64,000 nt of DNA, from the NCBI GenBank assembly GCA_944389385.1, contig CALXMC010000005.1, positions 1 through 64,000 on the forward strand, written 5' to 3'. The stretch is from an uncultured Alphaproteobacteria bacterium. Its GTDB lineage: Bacteria; Pseudomonadota; Alphaproteobacteria; Rs-D84. Shown here piece after piece: positions 8,334 to 17,931 of the stretch (position 1 is the stretch's first letter; every line of letters begins with the position of its first letter). A model generated the notes under the pieces. The model worked only from the letters and a program-made list of their open reading frames with translations, had not been told where the DNA came from and made no database searches. The translations under genes and the position numbers were made by a program.

Positions 8334-8370
8334 GCGGGGCTATTATGCCCCGCCCCGTTGAAAAAGTCAA
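8334..8370 (-). promoter_or_regulatory. rplM promoter overlapped by a GC-rich hairpin
   Basis: TTGACT (8365-8370), 17-base spacer, CATAAT (8342-8347) on the minus strand. A perfect 7-bp inverted repeat GCGGGGC/GCCCCGC (8334-8340, 8347-8353) encloses the -10 box. The hairpin may also help end argS transcripts, but its T-tract is poor. Confidence 0.6.
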
Positions 8371-8397
8371 GAAAAATGTATGTGGTATTATTGTACC

Positions 8398-10107
8398 CTA
8401 CATTTCGTCCGGGATTTTTAATCCCATTAAATCGATTGCGGTTGCCAATGTGTCGCGTGCGATGCGTGTGATTTGAACGCGTTGTGCGCGTGTGGCATCA
8501 TCCACATCGTCGCGTAAAATCGGACAATTATGATAAAATGTATTTGCCAACTGGCACAAATCGTACGCATAGTTTGCAATCATATCTGTTGCACGATTGT
8601 CAAAAGCCGTCTGAACGGTACGTTCAAAGTCCAGTACCTCTATCAACAGGTTGCGTTCGTCGGAAGACAGATTGACAGTACTTACGTCGGCGATATCCCC
8701 TGCCCGCTTTAATACGCTGTTTAAGCGTACCGCTGTGTACAGAATATATGGTCCTGTTCTGCCTTCAAAACTTGTTACAGAATCAGGGTCAAATATGTAA
8801 TCTGAACGTAAATCATGCATCAGGTCATTAAATTTTAATGCCGCAAGCGCAATAGAATCTACTGTTTCTTGTGGTAGGTCTTTACCGCTTTCTGATACAC
8901 GCTTTTGCACAGCGGTATTTATCATTTCAATAATATCGTTTAAACCAGCCGCGTTTCCGTCACGGGTTTTAAATGGTTTACCATCTGCACCATTTATAGT
9001 GCCATACCCTATGTGTTCAAGATTTTCTGGTGGAAATAAACCAGTGATTTCTGCAACACGAAAAAGTTGTTCAAAATGCAATTTCTGACGGATGTCCGTT
9101 AGGTAGATGATTTTATCTGGGTTATCTGTAATTTTCCTGTAATACAACGCCATTATATCCGTAGCATCGTATGGTACCGCACCACGAGAATTATAAAACA
9201 TAACTGGTGGCATAGGTGCAGTATCGGTATCTTTTTTTACAATTATAACCTCGGCCCCGTCACTTTTTACCAATAGATTTTTCTGACGCAGCATTTTTTC
9301 AACAGGTTCGATATACTGTGCAGCGTTCTTTTCACCAAGATTTCTATCAAATGGCATGATGTTTAAACGTTTTACGGTTTCCATCATAGATTTTAATGAT
9401 ATTGGTAAAAAAACGTTATACAAAGCATTGTAACCTGGGTGCCCACGCTGTAATTCGGCTGTGATGATACGGGCCTCTTCCATGAATGCTTCGTCCGTTT
9501 TTGCCAATGCCGCCGCAGATGGGTAATATGTGTCTAATTCTTCAACGGGCATAGCATATTTACTGTAATCTGCGTTTTTATCAAAGTTAGATTGAAAGAA
9601 GGGCCAATCTGGATGGTTGCGCTTTATCCACGCAATAACCAGACCCATAGAACGTCCCCAATCACCCATGTGATTGTATGATATTGTTTTATGACCTAAA
9701 TATTTTGCAATTCTGTTTAATGTATCGCCAACTATGGATGTTCTAAGGTGACCGATGTGTAAAGATTTGGCCACATTATAAGAACCATAATCCATATCAA
9801 TTACCAAAGGTGCATCGGTTTTGCAGTCGTGTGGTTTCCCAGCGGCTTTCCATATAAAATCATCTTTTAATTTTATGTTTATAAAACCTGGACCGGCAAC
9901 AGATGCGTCCGCTATAAAATCAAGCTCTTTTAATTTTGGTAAAATTTCACCGGCCAATTCGCGCGGATTTTTGCCCGCAGATTTTGCCATAACCATTGCG
10001 GCATTTGTTGAAAAATCGCCAAAAGCGCGATTACGCGGCGTTTCCAAATTCGCGGTAAATCCCAATTTATTATTTATAGATTCTGATACATATTTATACA
10101 AATTCAT
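8398..10107 (-). CDS. argS: Arginyl-tRNA synthetase
   Basis: Class I synthetase charging tRNA-Arg. The N-terminal Add-1 domain (NRAFGDFSTNAAM) is followed by the HIGH motif (SLHIGHLRTS, about residue 115), the family's divergent KMSKS equivalent (GKPFKTRDGN) and a C-terminal DALR anticodon-binding domain (GRTGPYILYTAVRL onward). Length 569 is normal. It lies 20 bases after the sensor-kinase gene on the same strand, so it may be the last gene of that operon. Confidence 0.96.
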   Translation of the reverse strand: MNLYKYVSESINNKLGFTANLETPRNRAFGDFSTNAAMVMAKSAGKNPRELAGEILPKLKELDFIADASVAGPGFINIKLKDDFIWKAAGKPHDCKTDAPLVIDMDYGSYNVAKSLHIGHLRTSIVGDTLNRIAKYLGHKTISYNHMGDWGRSMGLVIAWIKRNHPDWPFFQSNFDKNADYSKYAMPVEELDTYYPSAAALAKTDEAFMEEARIITAELQRGHPGYNALYNVFLPISLKSMMETVKRLNIMPFDRNLGEKNAAQYIEPVEKMLRQKNLLVKSDGAEVIIVKKDTDTAPMPPVMFYNSRGAVPYDATDIMALYYRKITDNPDKIIYLTDIRQKLHFEQLFRVAEITGLFPPENLEHIGYGTINGADGKPFKTRDGNAAGLNDIIEMINTAVQKRVSESGKDLPQETVDSIALAALKFNDLMHDLRSDYIFDPDSVTSFEGRTGPYILYTAVRLNSVLKRAGDIADVSTVNLSSDERNLLIEVLDFERTVQTAFDNRATDMIANYAYDLCQLANTFYHNCPILRDDVDDATRAQRVQITRIARDTLATAIDLMGLKIPDEM

Positions 10108-10127
10108 TTTTTTGCACCGTTACATTA

Positions 10128-11408
10128 TTATATTGGTAATACAACGCGTACGCGCAGGCCGCCCAAATTGCTGTTTTCCAAGAATATCTGGCCACCATGG
10201 TTTTCAATGGCGGTTTGAGCAATTGATAATCCCAATCCGGTACCGCCTGTTTTATCGCTGCGCGATTCATCCAGACGCACAAACGGGCGCATAGCATCGC
10301 GTTTTTTGTTGTCTGGGATGCCGGGACCGTCGTCTTCGATTATGATTTCAATTTGGTCGTCTGTGTCGCGTTCGGATATACGGATAGTTTTTTGCGCATA
10401 TCGTGCCGCGTTTTCAATGATGTTTGCGAATGCGCGTGCCAACGCCATCGGTCGTGCGTAAAATTGCGCCGGTTCGTCCGGGAAATCGGTTTGGATATCT
10501 TTGTCGGGCGCTGCATCGCGTGCAATACGGATTAACATGGGCGGTAATTCTGTCGTTTGTTCGATTTCAGGTAATTCGCCCCGTGCAAACGACAAATAAC
10601 CGTTTACCATTTCGGTCATGCGATCGATGTCCTGTAATAAATCCTTTTTCGATGCAGAATCAGTCTCGACCGCCAAACGCATGCGCGTCAATGGGGCTTT
10701 CAAATCATGGCTTACCGCGTTTAACATGTCGCTGCGGGTGCGATTGTATCGGTTCAGGCGTTCTTTCATCGTAATCATTGCTGCGGCGGCTTCGCGTATT
10801 TCGCGTGATCCGGTTGGAACAAACCCAGGTGCGTCCAATCCGCGGCCAAAGCGCGATGCAGCACGGGCAATACGACGAATACTGCGTGTGTGCATAATGA
10901 TAAACGGTGTCACCAATATAGATACAATCAAAATCGAACCGATTAACCATATTATAAATACTTCGGTACTGGTGGAATAAATCCGATACAAAGACGTGCC
11001 AAATGTCACAATTTGTCCGCTGTTTGCGGGAATGTCTATAAAGACCAGACGTTTGCCTTTGTCGATATAGATTTGTGCAGGCCGTTTTATACGCGATGAC
11101 AATTCGTTTGCCAACAATCCCGCTTCGCGTGAATTATTATCATTTTTGTTGGGGCGGTTCAGTTTCGTATTTACAGATACGTTTATGCCCATGTCGCGTG
11201 CCATCGTGCGCGCCGCATCCGTGTTACCAGTGTCAATGAAATTCATCATTGTTGATATTTCCACGGCCAAACTGCGTGCCAATGTCGCATGTACGCGCGC
11301 CCAATGATTACCAAAAAATACATTGGCGATAATAACCTGGGCGATTATCAGCGGAATTAAAATCATCAAAATGGTGCGCCATAAAAAACTGCGTGGAATC
11401 AATCTCAT
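10128..11408 (-). CDS. EnvZ-like membrane sensor histidine kinase
   Basis: Two transmembrane helices (about 11-32 and 151-172) frame a periplasmic sensor loop of about 115 residues. A HAMP linker leads to the HisKA dimerisation domain with phospho-accepting His234 (SHDLKAPLTR) and a HATPase domain with the N box (FANIIENAARYA), G1 (EDDGPGIP) and G2 (GGTGLGLSI) motifs. HDLKAP in place of HDLRTP and the overall plan are those of the EnvZ branch. Partner of the response regulator two bases upstream. The signal sensed is unknown. Confidence 0.9.
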   Translation of the reverse strand: MRLIPRSFLWRTILMILIPLIIAQVIIANVFFGNHWARVHATLARSLAVEISTMMNFIDTGNTDAARTMARDMGINVSVNTKLNRPNKNDNNSREAGLLANELSSRIKRPAQIYIDKGKRLVFIDIPANSGQIVTFGTSLYRIYSTSTEVFIIWLIGSILIVSILVTPFIIMHTRSIRRIARAASRFGRGLDAPGFVPTGSREIREAAAAMITMKERLNRYNRTRSDMLNAVSHDLKAPLTRMRLAVETDSASKKDLLQDIDRMTEMVNGYLSFARGELPEIEQTTELPPMLIRIARDAAPDKDIQTDFPDEPAQFYARPMALARAFANIIENAARYAQKTIRISERDTDDQIEIIIEDDGPGIPDNKKRDAMRPFVRLDESRSDKTGGTGLGLSIAQTAIENHGGQIFLENSNLGGLRVRVVLPI

Positions 11409-11410
11409 AT

Positions 11411-12067
11411 TTATTCACCGTTGTCTGTATCATTTGCGCCGACATGTACCAATTTGTACCCGCGGCCACGAATGGTAATGATATCTGTGTCTGATAATAC
11501 ACCATTTAATTTGTTTCGCAAGCGTTTTGCAACCATTGGCGCCGCCGGTACAATATTGCCAATCGGGGTTATTAAATTACGTAATAATTTTTTTTCTTCA
11601 CCGGATAAAGGCAATATGCGTAAATTTTTGTCGCGTGATGTTATAAAAAATTCGCCGTCTGTGAATACCAGGCCATTTGGCATTTTTCCCGTTTCGTCCC
11701 TGTCTTTTTTGATAATGTTATTTAATCGCAATACCAATTCACGCAATTGAAATGGTTTGGCCAGATAATCATTTGCACCCCCAGATAATCCATCGATGAT
11801 ATTTTCGGCACCGCCCATTGCGGTCAACATTATAATCGGTGTTGAATTGCCATTTGTGCGCAGTTGCTTCAAAAAAGTTAATCCATCTGTGCCGGTCATC
11901 ATGCGGTCTAAGATTATCGCATCCACGTTTATGCGTGATATTATATCACTCCCAGATTCCGCATTGGCGGCGGTCAATACATTAAAACCGCTGTCGCGCA
12001 ATCCGTGCGCCAACGTTTTACGTAAAATATCATCATCGTCAATAATTAAAATAACTTTGTTCATCAA
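11411..12067 (-). CDS. OmpR-family response regulator
   Basis: Receiver domain with the acidic pocket at residues 10-13, phospho-acceptor Asp54 (IILDRMM), the conserved Thr of MLTAMGG and Lys of LAKPF. The C-terminal winged helix (LSGEEKKLLRNLI to IRGRGYKLV) is the OmpR/PhoB type that binds direct repeats. It starts with two Met; either 12067 or 12064 could be used. It forms an operon with the kinase and possibly argS. Likely to control envelope genes, by family analogy only. Confidence 0.92.
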   Translation of the reverse strand: MMNKVILIIDDDDILRKTLAHGLRDSGFNVLTAANAESGSDIISRINVDAIILDRMMTGTDGLTFLKQLRTNGNSTPIIMLTAMGGAENIIDGLSGGANDYLAKPFQLRELVLRLNNIIKKDRDETGKMPNGLVFTDGEFFITSRDKNLRILPLSGEEKKLLRNLITPIGNIVPAAPMVAKRLRNKLNGVLSDTDIITIRGRGYKLVHVGANDTDNGE

Positions 12068-12086
12068 AAATCAAAAGATGGCGATT

Positions 12087-13016
12087 TTATTTTTGTAATG
12101 GTTCAACCGCATATTCGCCCGGTTGGATTGTCAGTGTCGAATTTATGCCGTTCAAATCATCTTCGCCGGTAATTGCCGCCCTGAATTGCATTCCACCAGT
12201 TGTGAATTCCGTTTTGAACAGTGCATAACCAGTGCCGCCACCAGTGGTGGGACCCTGCATACCCAAAGAATAGTATCCGCCCAAAATTCCATAATCCAGG
12301 TCGATATAATCCAAATTTACCAACAATGATACGTTGCTTAAACCGTCACTGGTCATGTTGCATGCAAATTCACGATTTGATAATGTTGCTTGGGAATTAA
12401 CGGGAATGACAATGTCCATGATTGTGGGCTCGCACGTGCGGGCAATGCCATTTACCAGAAATTCGTATGTCATGTTTACAGTTGCGCGTGATAAACCAGT
12501 CGAAACATTAACCTGGGAAATTGTGGCCTTGGGAATTTTTACCAAAGCATTTGCAATACCACTGCGAACAGGGAATGAAATACCAGATTGCAGACAATCA
12601 CGTGAAAACGGATCCGCTTCGCATATATATACGCGGGAATGAGTGTTCATCATGAACATGTTTGCCAAACTGTTAAACAAAAATGTGCGCGTTATGCGGT
12701 CGTTTAATTTGGTGCAACCAAAATTACGGCAAATAATCATTGGACGATCTGCAAACATAACCCCAGGGTGCATCATAGATTCCATTTGTCGCGCCTGTTC
12801 TATGTTCAAATCGTAATCCAGACTGTCTGCACGGTTCATGAATTCTGTTTCAGGGATAAAATTCGGGTCGTCTGGGTACGCATAATATGATTGAACCGGC
12901 GTTTCTGTGTATATCGTTTGAAAATTATCGTAAACAATTTCTTCGGTTGCGGCATACGCAGACGCAGAAAACATAACCATAGCAGTCAATGCAGATGTTA
13001 AAATGAATTTTGACAT
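12087..13016 (-). CDS. Secreted protein of unknown function
   Basis: A 309-residue protein with a clear signal peptide (cleavage after AYA, about residue 22). The mature part has four to six Cys, among them IICRNFGC and YICEADPFSRDC, and a later part rich in beta-strand-like Val/Ser/Thr alternation. No membrane anchor or sorting signal. Probably periplasmic or surface protein with disulfides. It ends 19 bases before the response-regulator gene on the same strand and has its own promoter, so co-transcription with the two-component genes is possible. Confidence 0.75.
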   Translation of the reverse strand: MSKFILTSALTAMVMFSASAYAATEEIVYDNFQTIYTETPVQSYYAYPDDPNFIPETEFMNRADSLDYDLNIEQARQMESMMHPGVMFADRPMIICRNFGCTKLNDRITRTFLFNSLANMFMMNTHSRVYICEADPFSRDCLQSGISFPVRSGIANALVKIPKATISQVNVSTGLSRATVNMTYEFLVNGIARTCEPTIMDIVIPVNSQATLSNREFACNMTSDGLSNVSLLVNLDYIDLDYGILGGYYSLGMQGPTTGGGTGYALFKTEFTTGGMQFRAAITGEDDLNGINSTLTIQPGEYAVEPLQK

Positions 13017-13044
13017 AATTAACGACCCCTGTGCTCTTTGATAG

Positions 13045-13074
13045 ATATTAAAACATTCGCGCCTGTTCTGTCAA
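13045..13074 (-). promoter_or_regulatory. Promoter of the secreted-protein gene
   Basis: Perfect TTGACA (13069-13074), 18-base spacer, TAATAT (13045-13050) on the minus strand. Confidence 0.5.
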
Positions 13075-13158
13075 AACAAAAATTTATGTTGAAAATTGCG
13101 ATATGTTTGTTCTATAAGTATGTGTGATAAAAGTTTTTACATCAAGGAAGGTATTGTC

Positions 13159-13818
13159 ATGGTTGATATTATGATTACGGGCGAAGCCGGCAAAATACAT
13201 GCTGTTTATAATAAGTCAGATGTGCCCACTGCGCCGTTGGCGGTGGTGTTGTCTGGGAATCCGCGGCAAAAGCATCACATGAACGACCGGGTGTCGTATG
13301 CTATGTTTCGGGCGTTTATGGATGCTGGGTTTTCGGTGGTGCGATTTAATTATCGTGGTGTAAATAATTCCGAAGGCGCATTGGGAACTACGGCTGATAA
13401 TATGTTGGATATTGCAACTGTAATCGATTGGATTCAAAATAAAAATGAAGACAGTGACAGAATATGGTTGGCGGGAAACCAATTGGGTGCTTGGTATGTA
13501 TTGCAGGCCATGATGCGTCGGCCCGAGGTTTCTGGGTTTGCGTTGGTGTCGCCGGATCCATCGGTGTCTGATTTTGCGTTTTTATCGCCCCGCCCCAATC
13601 GCGGATTATTGTTACAGGGTGCAAATGAATCTGACGAGGCCAAAGCCTTTGCAACACATTTAACACAAGTTTTGAAAAAACAGGCCCAGATAGATTTGGA
13701 AACTATACGCGTAAAAAATGCAGATGAAAATTATTCTCAACCCATTGAATTGCGTCAAATGTATAATGATTTGAAGGCATACGTCGGGCGTGAAAATGCT
13801 GATAATAAATTGTTGTAA
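13159..13818 (+). CDS. Alpha/beta-hydrolase-fold protein lacking the Ser nucleophile
   Basis: The 219-residue protein follows the small alpha/beta-hydrolase plan of COG2945: [11 protein letters not shown] strand, [13 protein letters not shown] oxyanion region and a nucleophile-elbow strand [19 protein letters not shown]. The elbow should read G-x-S-x-G; here it is GNQLG, with Gln where Ser is needed, and no clear acid or His follows at the usual places. It may be a non-catalytic binding protein. The start at 13159 is chosen because AAGGAAGG lies just upstream; the open frame begins earlier. Possibly co-transcribed with ruvB, five bases downstream. Confidence 0.75.
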   Translation: MVDIMITGEAGKIHAVYNKSDVPTAPLAVVLSGNPRQKHHMNDRVSYAMFRAFMDAGFSVVRFNYRGVNNSEGALGTTADNMLDIATVIDWIQNKNEDSDRIWLAGNQLGAWYVLQAMMRRPEVSGFALVSPDPSVSDFAFLSPRPNRGLLLQGANESDEAKAFATHLTQVLKKQAQIDLETIRVKNADENYSQPIELRQMYNDLKAYVGRENADNKLL

Positions 13819-13823
13819 TAAAT

Positions 13824-14816
13824 ATGCAAAATAATACAGAACGTTTTTTGGATCCAAATATACCCGATGAAATGGCGGCGACCATTCGGCCACGTGCTTT
13901 GGCCGATTTTATAGGCCATGACGCGTTAAAGCAAAATTTGTCTGTATTTATTTCGGGTGCAAAATCCCGGGGCGAAGCCATGGATCATGTTTTGCTGTAT
14001 GGCCCGCCGGGGTTGGGTAAAACAACATTGGCGCATATTGTCGCAAATGAATTGGGGACCAATTTCAGGGCAACGGCCGCACCGATGCTTACCAAGCAAG
14101 GCGATTTGGCCGCTATATTAACATCGTTGGAACCGATGGATGTGTTGTTCATAGACGAAATACATCGTTTGCCCACCGCAATCGAGGAAGTTTTATATTC
14201 CGCAATGGAAGATTTCAAGTTGGATATTATGTTGGGCGAAGGTCCATCCGCCAAAAGCGTACGGATAGATTTACCGCCATTTACTTTGGTGGGCGCGACC
14301 ACGCGGACCGGTTTGTTATCAAATCCGTTGCGTGACCGATTTGGTATAGATTTACGTTTGTCGTTTTATTCGCCAGATGATTTGGCAAAAATTATTATGC
14401 GCAGTGCCAATATACTTGGAATGCCAATAGATGTCGATGGTGCAAAGGCATTGGCACGCAGCGCGCGTGGTACACCGCGTATTGCAAACCGGTTATTAAA
14501 GCGTGCACGTGATTTTGCGACCGCCCTGGGGCGCGATGCGATTTCGGCCGATACAATTAAAACGACTTTGGTTCAGTTACACATAGACGAAAGCGGTCTG
14601 GACGAAATGGATCGCGAATATATGACTGCCATTGTGCGGCACTATGCCGGTGGGCCGGTTGGGATTGAAAATCTGGCGGCGGCATTGTCTGAACCGGCCG
14701 ATACAATAGAAGATGTGATAGAACCGTATTTAATGCAGTTGGGATTTATTCAACGTACGCCGCGTGGTCGTATTGTGACTGATGCGGGTTATGCCCATTT
14801 GGGATTGGTGAAATAA
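13824..14816 (+). CDS. ruvB: Holliday-junction branch-migration ATPase RuvB
   Basis: Hexameric AAA+ motor that drives branch migration with RuvA. Walker [10 protein letters not shown] (about 59-67), Walker [10 protein letters not shown], sensor ATTRTG, arginine finger in LRDRFG, and the C-terminal winged helix ending in [12 protein letters not shown]. Length 330 is typical. The usual partners ruvA and ruvC are not in the window; instead it heads a run into the Tol genes. Confidence 0.97.
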   Translation: MQNNTERFLDPNIPDEMAATIRPRALADFIGHDALKQNLSVFISGAKSRGEAMDHVLLYGPPGLGKTTLAHIVANELGTNFRATAAPMLTKQGDLAAILTSLEPMDVLFIDEIHRLPTAIEEVLYSAMEDFKLDIMLGEGPSAKSVRIDLPPFTLVGATTRTGLLSNPLRDRFGIDLRLSFYSPDDLAKIIMRSANILGMPIDVDGAKALARSARGTPRIANRLLKRARDFATALGRDAISADTIKTTLVQLHIDESGLDEMDREYMTAIVRHYAGGPVGIENLAAALSEPADTIEDVIEPYLMQLGFIQRTPRGRIVTDAGYAHLGLVK

Positions 14817-14822
14817 TCAAAA

Positions 14823-15434
14823 ATGAATAATCTGGTAGATTTCTTTGCAATCGCAGAAAAATTGGAATGCGAATACAGAACGACCCGGATGTCAGATGGG
14901 GCGCAGCAATCTGTGGCATCGCATTCGTGGAATATGATTATAATTGCAATCGCGTTGCAACCGCATTTGACACGTCCTGTAAATATGGAACGCGTGATGG
15001 AAATGTGCGCCCTGCACGATTTACCAGAAGCGATTGTTCATGATGTTCCGTTGCATAAGCAAACGCCGGACGTGCGTGCAAAAAAACATGCCCAGGAATC
15101 TGGGGCTGTTTCGCAAATTACTGATTTGTTGGGGAATGACAAAATTCGTAATGTTTTGGATGAATATGAAGAACGTAAATCGTACGAAGCCCGATTGGTC
15201 AAGGCAATAGATGTTTTTGATGTGGCATTGCAACATTTATGTGCCGCAGATTTGAAATACGTCGGTGAATATGATGATAATTTTTATTGGAAATTATTTT
15301 TTTCAGATAAATTGGCATCTGGATTTGATTTTGAACCAATATTGCGGGATGTTTTTGACGAAGTTCGGCGACGGGTATCCAAGCGCTTGTTAAATGAACT
15401 GGGTATCGATTCAAGTGTGTTTGTGGGGAAATGA
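14823..15434 (+). CDS. HD-domain phosphohydrolase (YfbR/5'-deoxynucleotidase-like)
   Basis: The metal-binding residues of the HD_3 family are visible: His in SVASHSWN, the HD pair in CALHDLPEAIVHD, and the distal Asp in KAIDVFDVALQ. The 203-residue length fits YfbR-type nucleotidases, which remove phosphate from deoxynucleoside monophosphates. Substrate is inferred. It overlaps ybgC by four bases (ATGA), so the two are coupled. Confidence 0.8.
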   Translation: MNNLVDFFAIAEKLECEYRTTRMSDGAQQSVASHSWNMIIIAIALQPHLTRPVNMERVMEMCALHDLPEAIVHDVPLHKQTPDVRAKKHAQESGAVSQITDLLGNDKIRNVLDEYEERKSYEARLVKAIDVFDVALQHLCAADLKYVGEYDDNFYWKLFFSDKLASGFDFEPILRDVFDEVRRRVSKRLLNELGIDSSVFVGK

Positions 15435-15817
15435 AAAAAATGAAAACTTATACTTTTCCATTTGCGATTGCGTATGCGGATACTGATGCGGGCGGTATTG
15501 CGTATCATGGGCGATATATTGAAATCGCAGAACGCGCACGTATGAATATTTTGCGTGGGATAAAGTTCCCAGACGGTGATGTGGGATTTGTTATTCGCGA
15601 TTTAAGTATTCGTTATGTGCGGCCGCTGTTCTTGGGGGACGAGTTTGTTGTTGAAACAACGGTGACTAAATTCGGTGCGGCGTCAATGTCGGTTGAACAA
15701 AAATTCGTGAAAGATGGTGAAATTTGTGCTATACTGGTCGGAACGGCTGCGTATATTGGTGCGAATATGATGCCAAAGCGTATTCCTGATTCTGTGGCCG
15801 CACCATTTCGGGAATAA
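15431..15817 (+). CDS. ybgC: YbgC-type acyl-CoA thioesterase of the Tol cluster
   Basis: Hot-dog-fold thioesterase; the catalytic Asp sits in YADTDAGGIAYHGRYIEIAE, the hallmark of YbgC/4HBT. It usually opens the tol-pal operon and is associated with phospholipid metabolism at the inner membrane, as here directly before tolQ. 128 residues is normal. Confidence 0.92.
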   Translation: MKKMKTYTFPFAIAYADTDAGGIAYHGRYIEIAERARMNILRGIKFPDGDVGFVIRDLSIRYVRPLFLGDEFVVETTVTKFGAASMSVEQKFVKDGEICAILVGTAAYIGANMMPKRIPDSVAAPFRE

Positions 15818-15849
15818 GTATTAAATAAAAAGCCAAAGGAAAGAATAAA

Positions 15850-16359
15850 ATGACAAATACGTTTTCTTTAACTACTTTATTCACAGGCGATTGGATGACG
15901 TTATTTATATCCATTGTGCTTGTGTTGGGCAGCGTTGTGTCCTGGGCGGTGATTATTGAAAAAATTCGCCTGTGGCATTATCAAAAGAAAAATCCTGTCC
16001 ATGTTAAAAATGGCGATAATTTTGCCGTGATTGCAGATAAGTTAATTCGTCCGTTTGATAAAAACCTGTGGTTTTTGTCCATGGTGTCGTATGTTGCGCC
16101 GTTTATCGGGTTGTTTGGTACAATCTGGGGTGTTATGGATGCGTTTTCGTCAATCGGTGTGAATCAGTCTGTGTCGATTGGGGTTATTGCACCTGGATTG
16201 GCAACTGCGCTGGGGACAACTGCGTTGGGTTTGATTGCGGCGGTGCCTGCGGCGATTGCATATCAGTATTTCAGCAAAAAATCAGATGAATTGTACGATG
16301 ATTTGACCGAACGGGTTAAAGAATTGAAAACTGATAAACATTCCAAAAAAAATAATTAA
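15850..16359 (+). CDS. tolQ: TolQ proton-channel protein, short form
   Basis: MotA/TolQ/ExbB family subunit of the Tol motor. TM1 is at about 16-36, and the paired helices SYVAPFIGLFGTIWGVMDAF and IAPGLATALGTTALGLIAAVPAAIAY carry the conserved Gly/Thr pattern of the ion path. At 169 residues it is roughly 60 shorter than E. coli TolQ; the missing part is the cytoplasmic loop between TM1 and TM2. AAAGGAAAG precedes the start. Confidence 0.9.
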   Translation: MTNTFSLTTLFTGDWMTLFISIVLVLGSVVSWAVIIEKIRLWHYQKKNPVHVKNGDNFAVIADKLIRPFDKNLWFLSMVSYVAPFIGLFGTIWGVMDAFSSIGVNQSVSIGVIAPGLATALGTTALGLIAAVPAAIAYQYFSKKSDELYDDLTERVKELKTDKHSKKNN

Positions 16360-16373
16360 ACAGGAATTGTATC

Positions 16374-16778
16374 ATGACACGCAGAAGATACAGAAATGCA
16401 GACGTCAATATATCGCTGACCCCGATGATAGATATTATGACTGTGTTGTTGGCGGTGTTTATGGTGACGACGCCTATGCTGACGACGGGGATAGATTTGA
16501 ATTTGCCGCGTGCGGGAAATTCAGCACTGACGGGTAATGACCACGCAATACAAATCAGTGTTGATGCCGCGGGACGTTATTATGTTGGAAAAACTGAATT
16601 GTCGCGCGATGATGCTGTGCGGCGTGTGGCCGCCATGCGTGGCGAAAATCCAGATTTAACCATTATGATAAATGGGGACGAGACCGCTGATTACGGCGCG
16701 GTGATGTCAATTATGGGCAAATTAAAAGATGCAGGTTTTCAACGCGTTGGATTGCGGACGCGTCTGGGCGATGAATAA
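16374..16778 (+). CDS. tolR: TolR/ExbD-type protein
   Basis: One N-terminal transmembrane helix, LTPMIDIMTVLLAVFMVT, carries the essential proton-accepting Asp (MIDIM), followed by a periplasmic domain that ends in the ExbD-like GAVMSIMGKLKDAGFQRVGL. Works with TolQ to energise TolA. The 134-residue size is typical. Confidence 0.92.
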   Translation: MTRRRYRNADVNISLTPMIDIMTVLLAVFMVTTPMLTTGIDLNLPRAGNSALTGNDHAIQISVDAAGRYYVGKTELSRDDAVRRVAAMRGENPDLTIMINGDETADYGAVMSIMGKLKDAGFQRVGLRTRLGDE

Positions 16779-16790
16779 AATCGGAGAAAT

Positions 16791-17567
16791 ATGAATTTGG
16801 GTACCAGATTTTCGTCGGAAAATATGTTGTTGTCAGTGTTGGGGCATTTGGTGTTGGCGGCACTGATGGTGACTTCGTTTGCGGTGGTGGTGCATCGTGC
16901 GACATTGGTCGCGCCCGATCGCATCGAAATTTTGGAAATAGATTTGAATTCTGTCACGGTAAGTGGTGACGAAACAATACTGCGGAATGAAAATGCTGAT
17001 GCAGACGTGGCAGAGCCCGAGCCTGAACCCAAGCAGCAGCCGGCGGCGCAGCCATCGTCTGAACCCGAGCCCGAGCCAGAACCTGAACCAATTGTGGTTC
17101 CCAGTTTGGTCGAGCAAAAGCCGACTGCGCCCGAAATTCCAGAACCGACCGTCCAGAATATTGAAAGTTCGGATGAAACGGAATCGTCTGATACACCAAA
17201 AAAGAAAAAGCGCGTCATTCGCGTTAATCGTGAAGTGATGTCGTTGGACAGAACAATGACTGTGTCGGTTGTTGATGCGTTGCGTGTCGCGATGACGCGT
17301 TGTTGGGCAATCGATACGTCGCGCGATGATATTGGCGACATTCGTGCGGTTGCACATTTGACTATGCGGCGTAATGGAACTGTGCGCGATGTTTGGTTTG
17401 AATCGGCCGCGCGTGCGGAAACTGACCCCGGATTTGCGTACGTTTTGGAAACAATACGCAGCGCGATTAACACGTGTCAGCCCTTCAAAATGTTACCCGC
17501 AAATGAATTTGACAAGTGGCAGAAAATCCAACTGACGTTTTATCCCAATCAGGGCAAGGTTATGTAA
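16791..17567 (+). CDS. tolA: TolA-like energy transducer
   Basis: One N-terminal membrane helix (about 12-34), then a Pro/Glu repeat stretch (EPEPEP and similar, about residues 75-125), a basic KKKKR segment and a C-terminal TolA/TonB-type domain of about 110 residues with two Cys (TRCWAID and INTCQPF) that can form the TolA III disulfide. The Ala/Lys-rich helical rod of enterobacterial TolA is replaced by a short extended linker. tolB and pal do not follow; a repeat island does. Confidence 0.85.
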   Translation: MNLGTRFSSENMLLSVLGHLVLAALMVTSFAVVVHRATLVAPDRIEILEIDLNSVTVSGDETILRNENADADVAEPEPEPKQQPAAQPSSEPEPEPEPEPIVVPSLVEQKPTAPEIPEPTVQNIESSDETESSDTPKKKKRVIRVNREVMSLDRTMTVSVVDALRVAMTRCWAIDTSRDDIGDIRAVAHLTMRRNGTVRDVWFESAARAETDPGFAYVLETIRSAINTCQPFKMLPANEFDKWQKIQLTFYPNQGKVM

Positions 17568-17589
17568 AACCGGGGTGGATGCCCCGGTT
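17568..17589 (+). terminator. Probable tolA terminator
   Basis: AACCGGGG (17568-17575), five-base loop, CCCCGGTT (17582-17589). The T-tract is weak (GATTATT). Confidence 0.5.
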
Positions 17590-17931
17590 GATTATTCGTG
17601 ACTTGTGTCACCCTTCGCCGGGGCTTCGGGTGATAGACCACCCCGCCACAACCACCCACGAAAATTGCATTTTCGCGGGGCCCGGTATCGTGCCACCCCT
17701 CCGCAGAGGGGAACTTAGACCGCAACAAGACGAGAGATAGCAGCCATATTCTGCCGCTAGATGAGGAACTTTGTTCCGCGATGGGACGAGAGTCAGCAGC
17801 CATATCCGTTGTAAAGGGGAACTTGGACTGCGATGGGAACGTACTAAGTTCCCCTCCATTGGAGGGGTGGCGGCTTGCCGCCGGGGTGGTTAGAGACTGC
17901 GGGATTGGGTATTTACTCCCCTTTGTCATCG

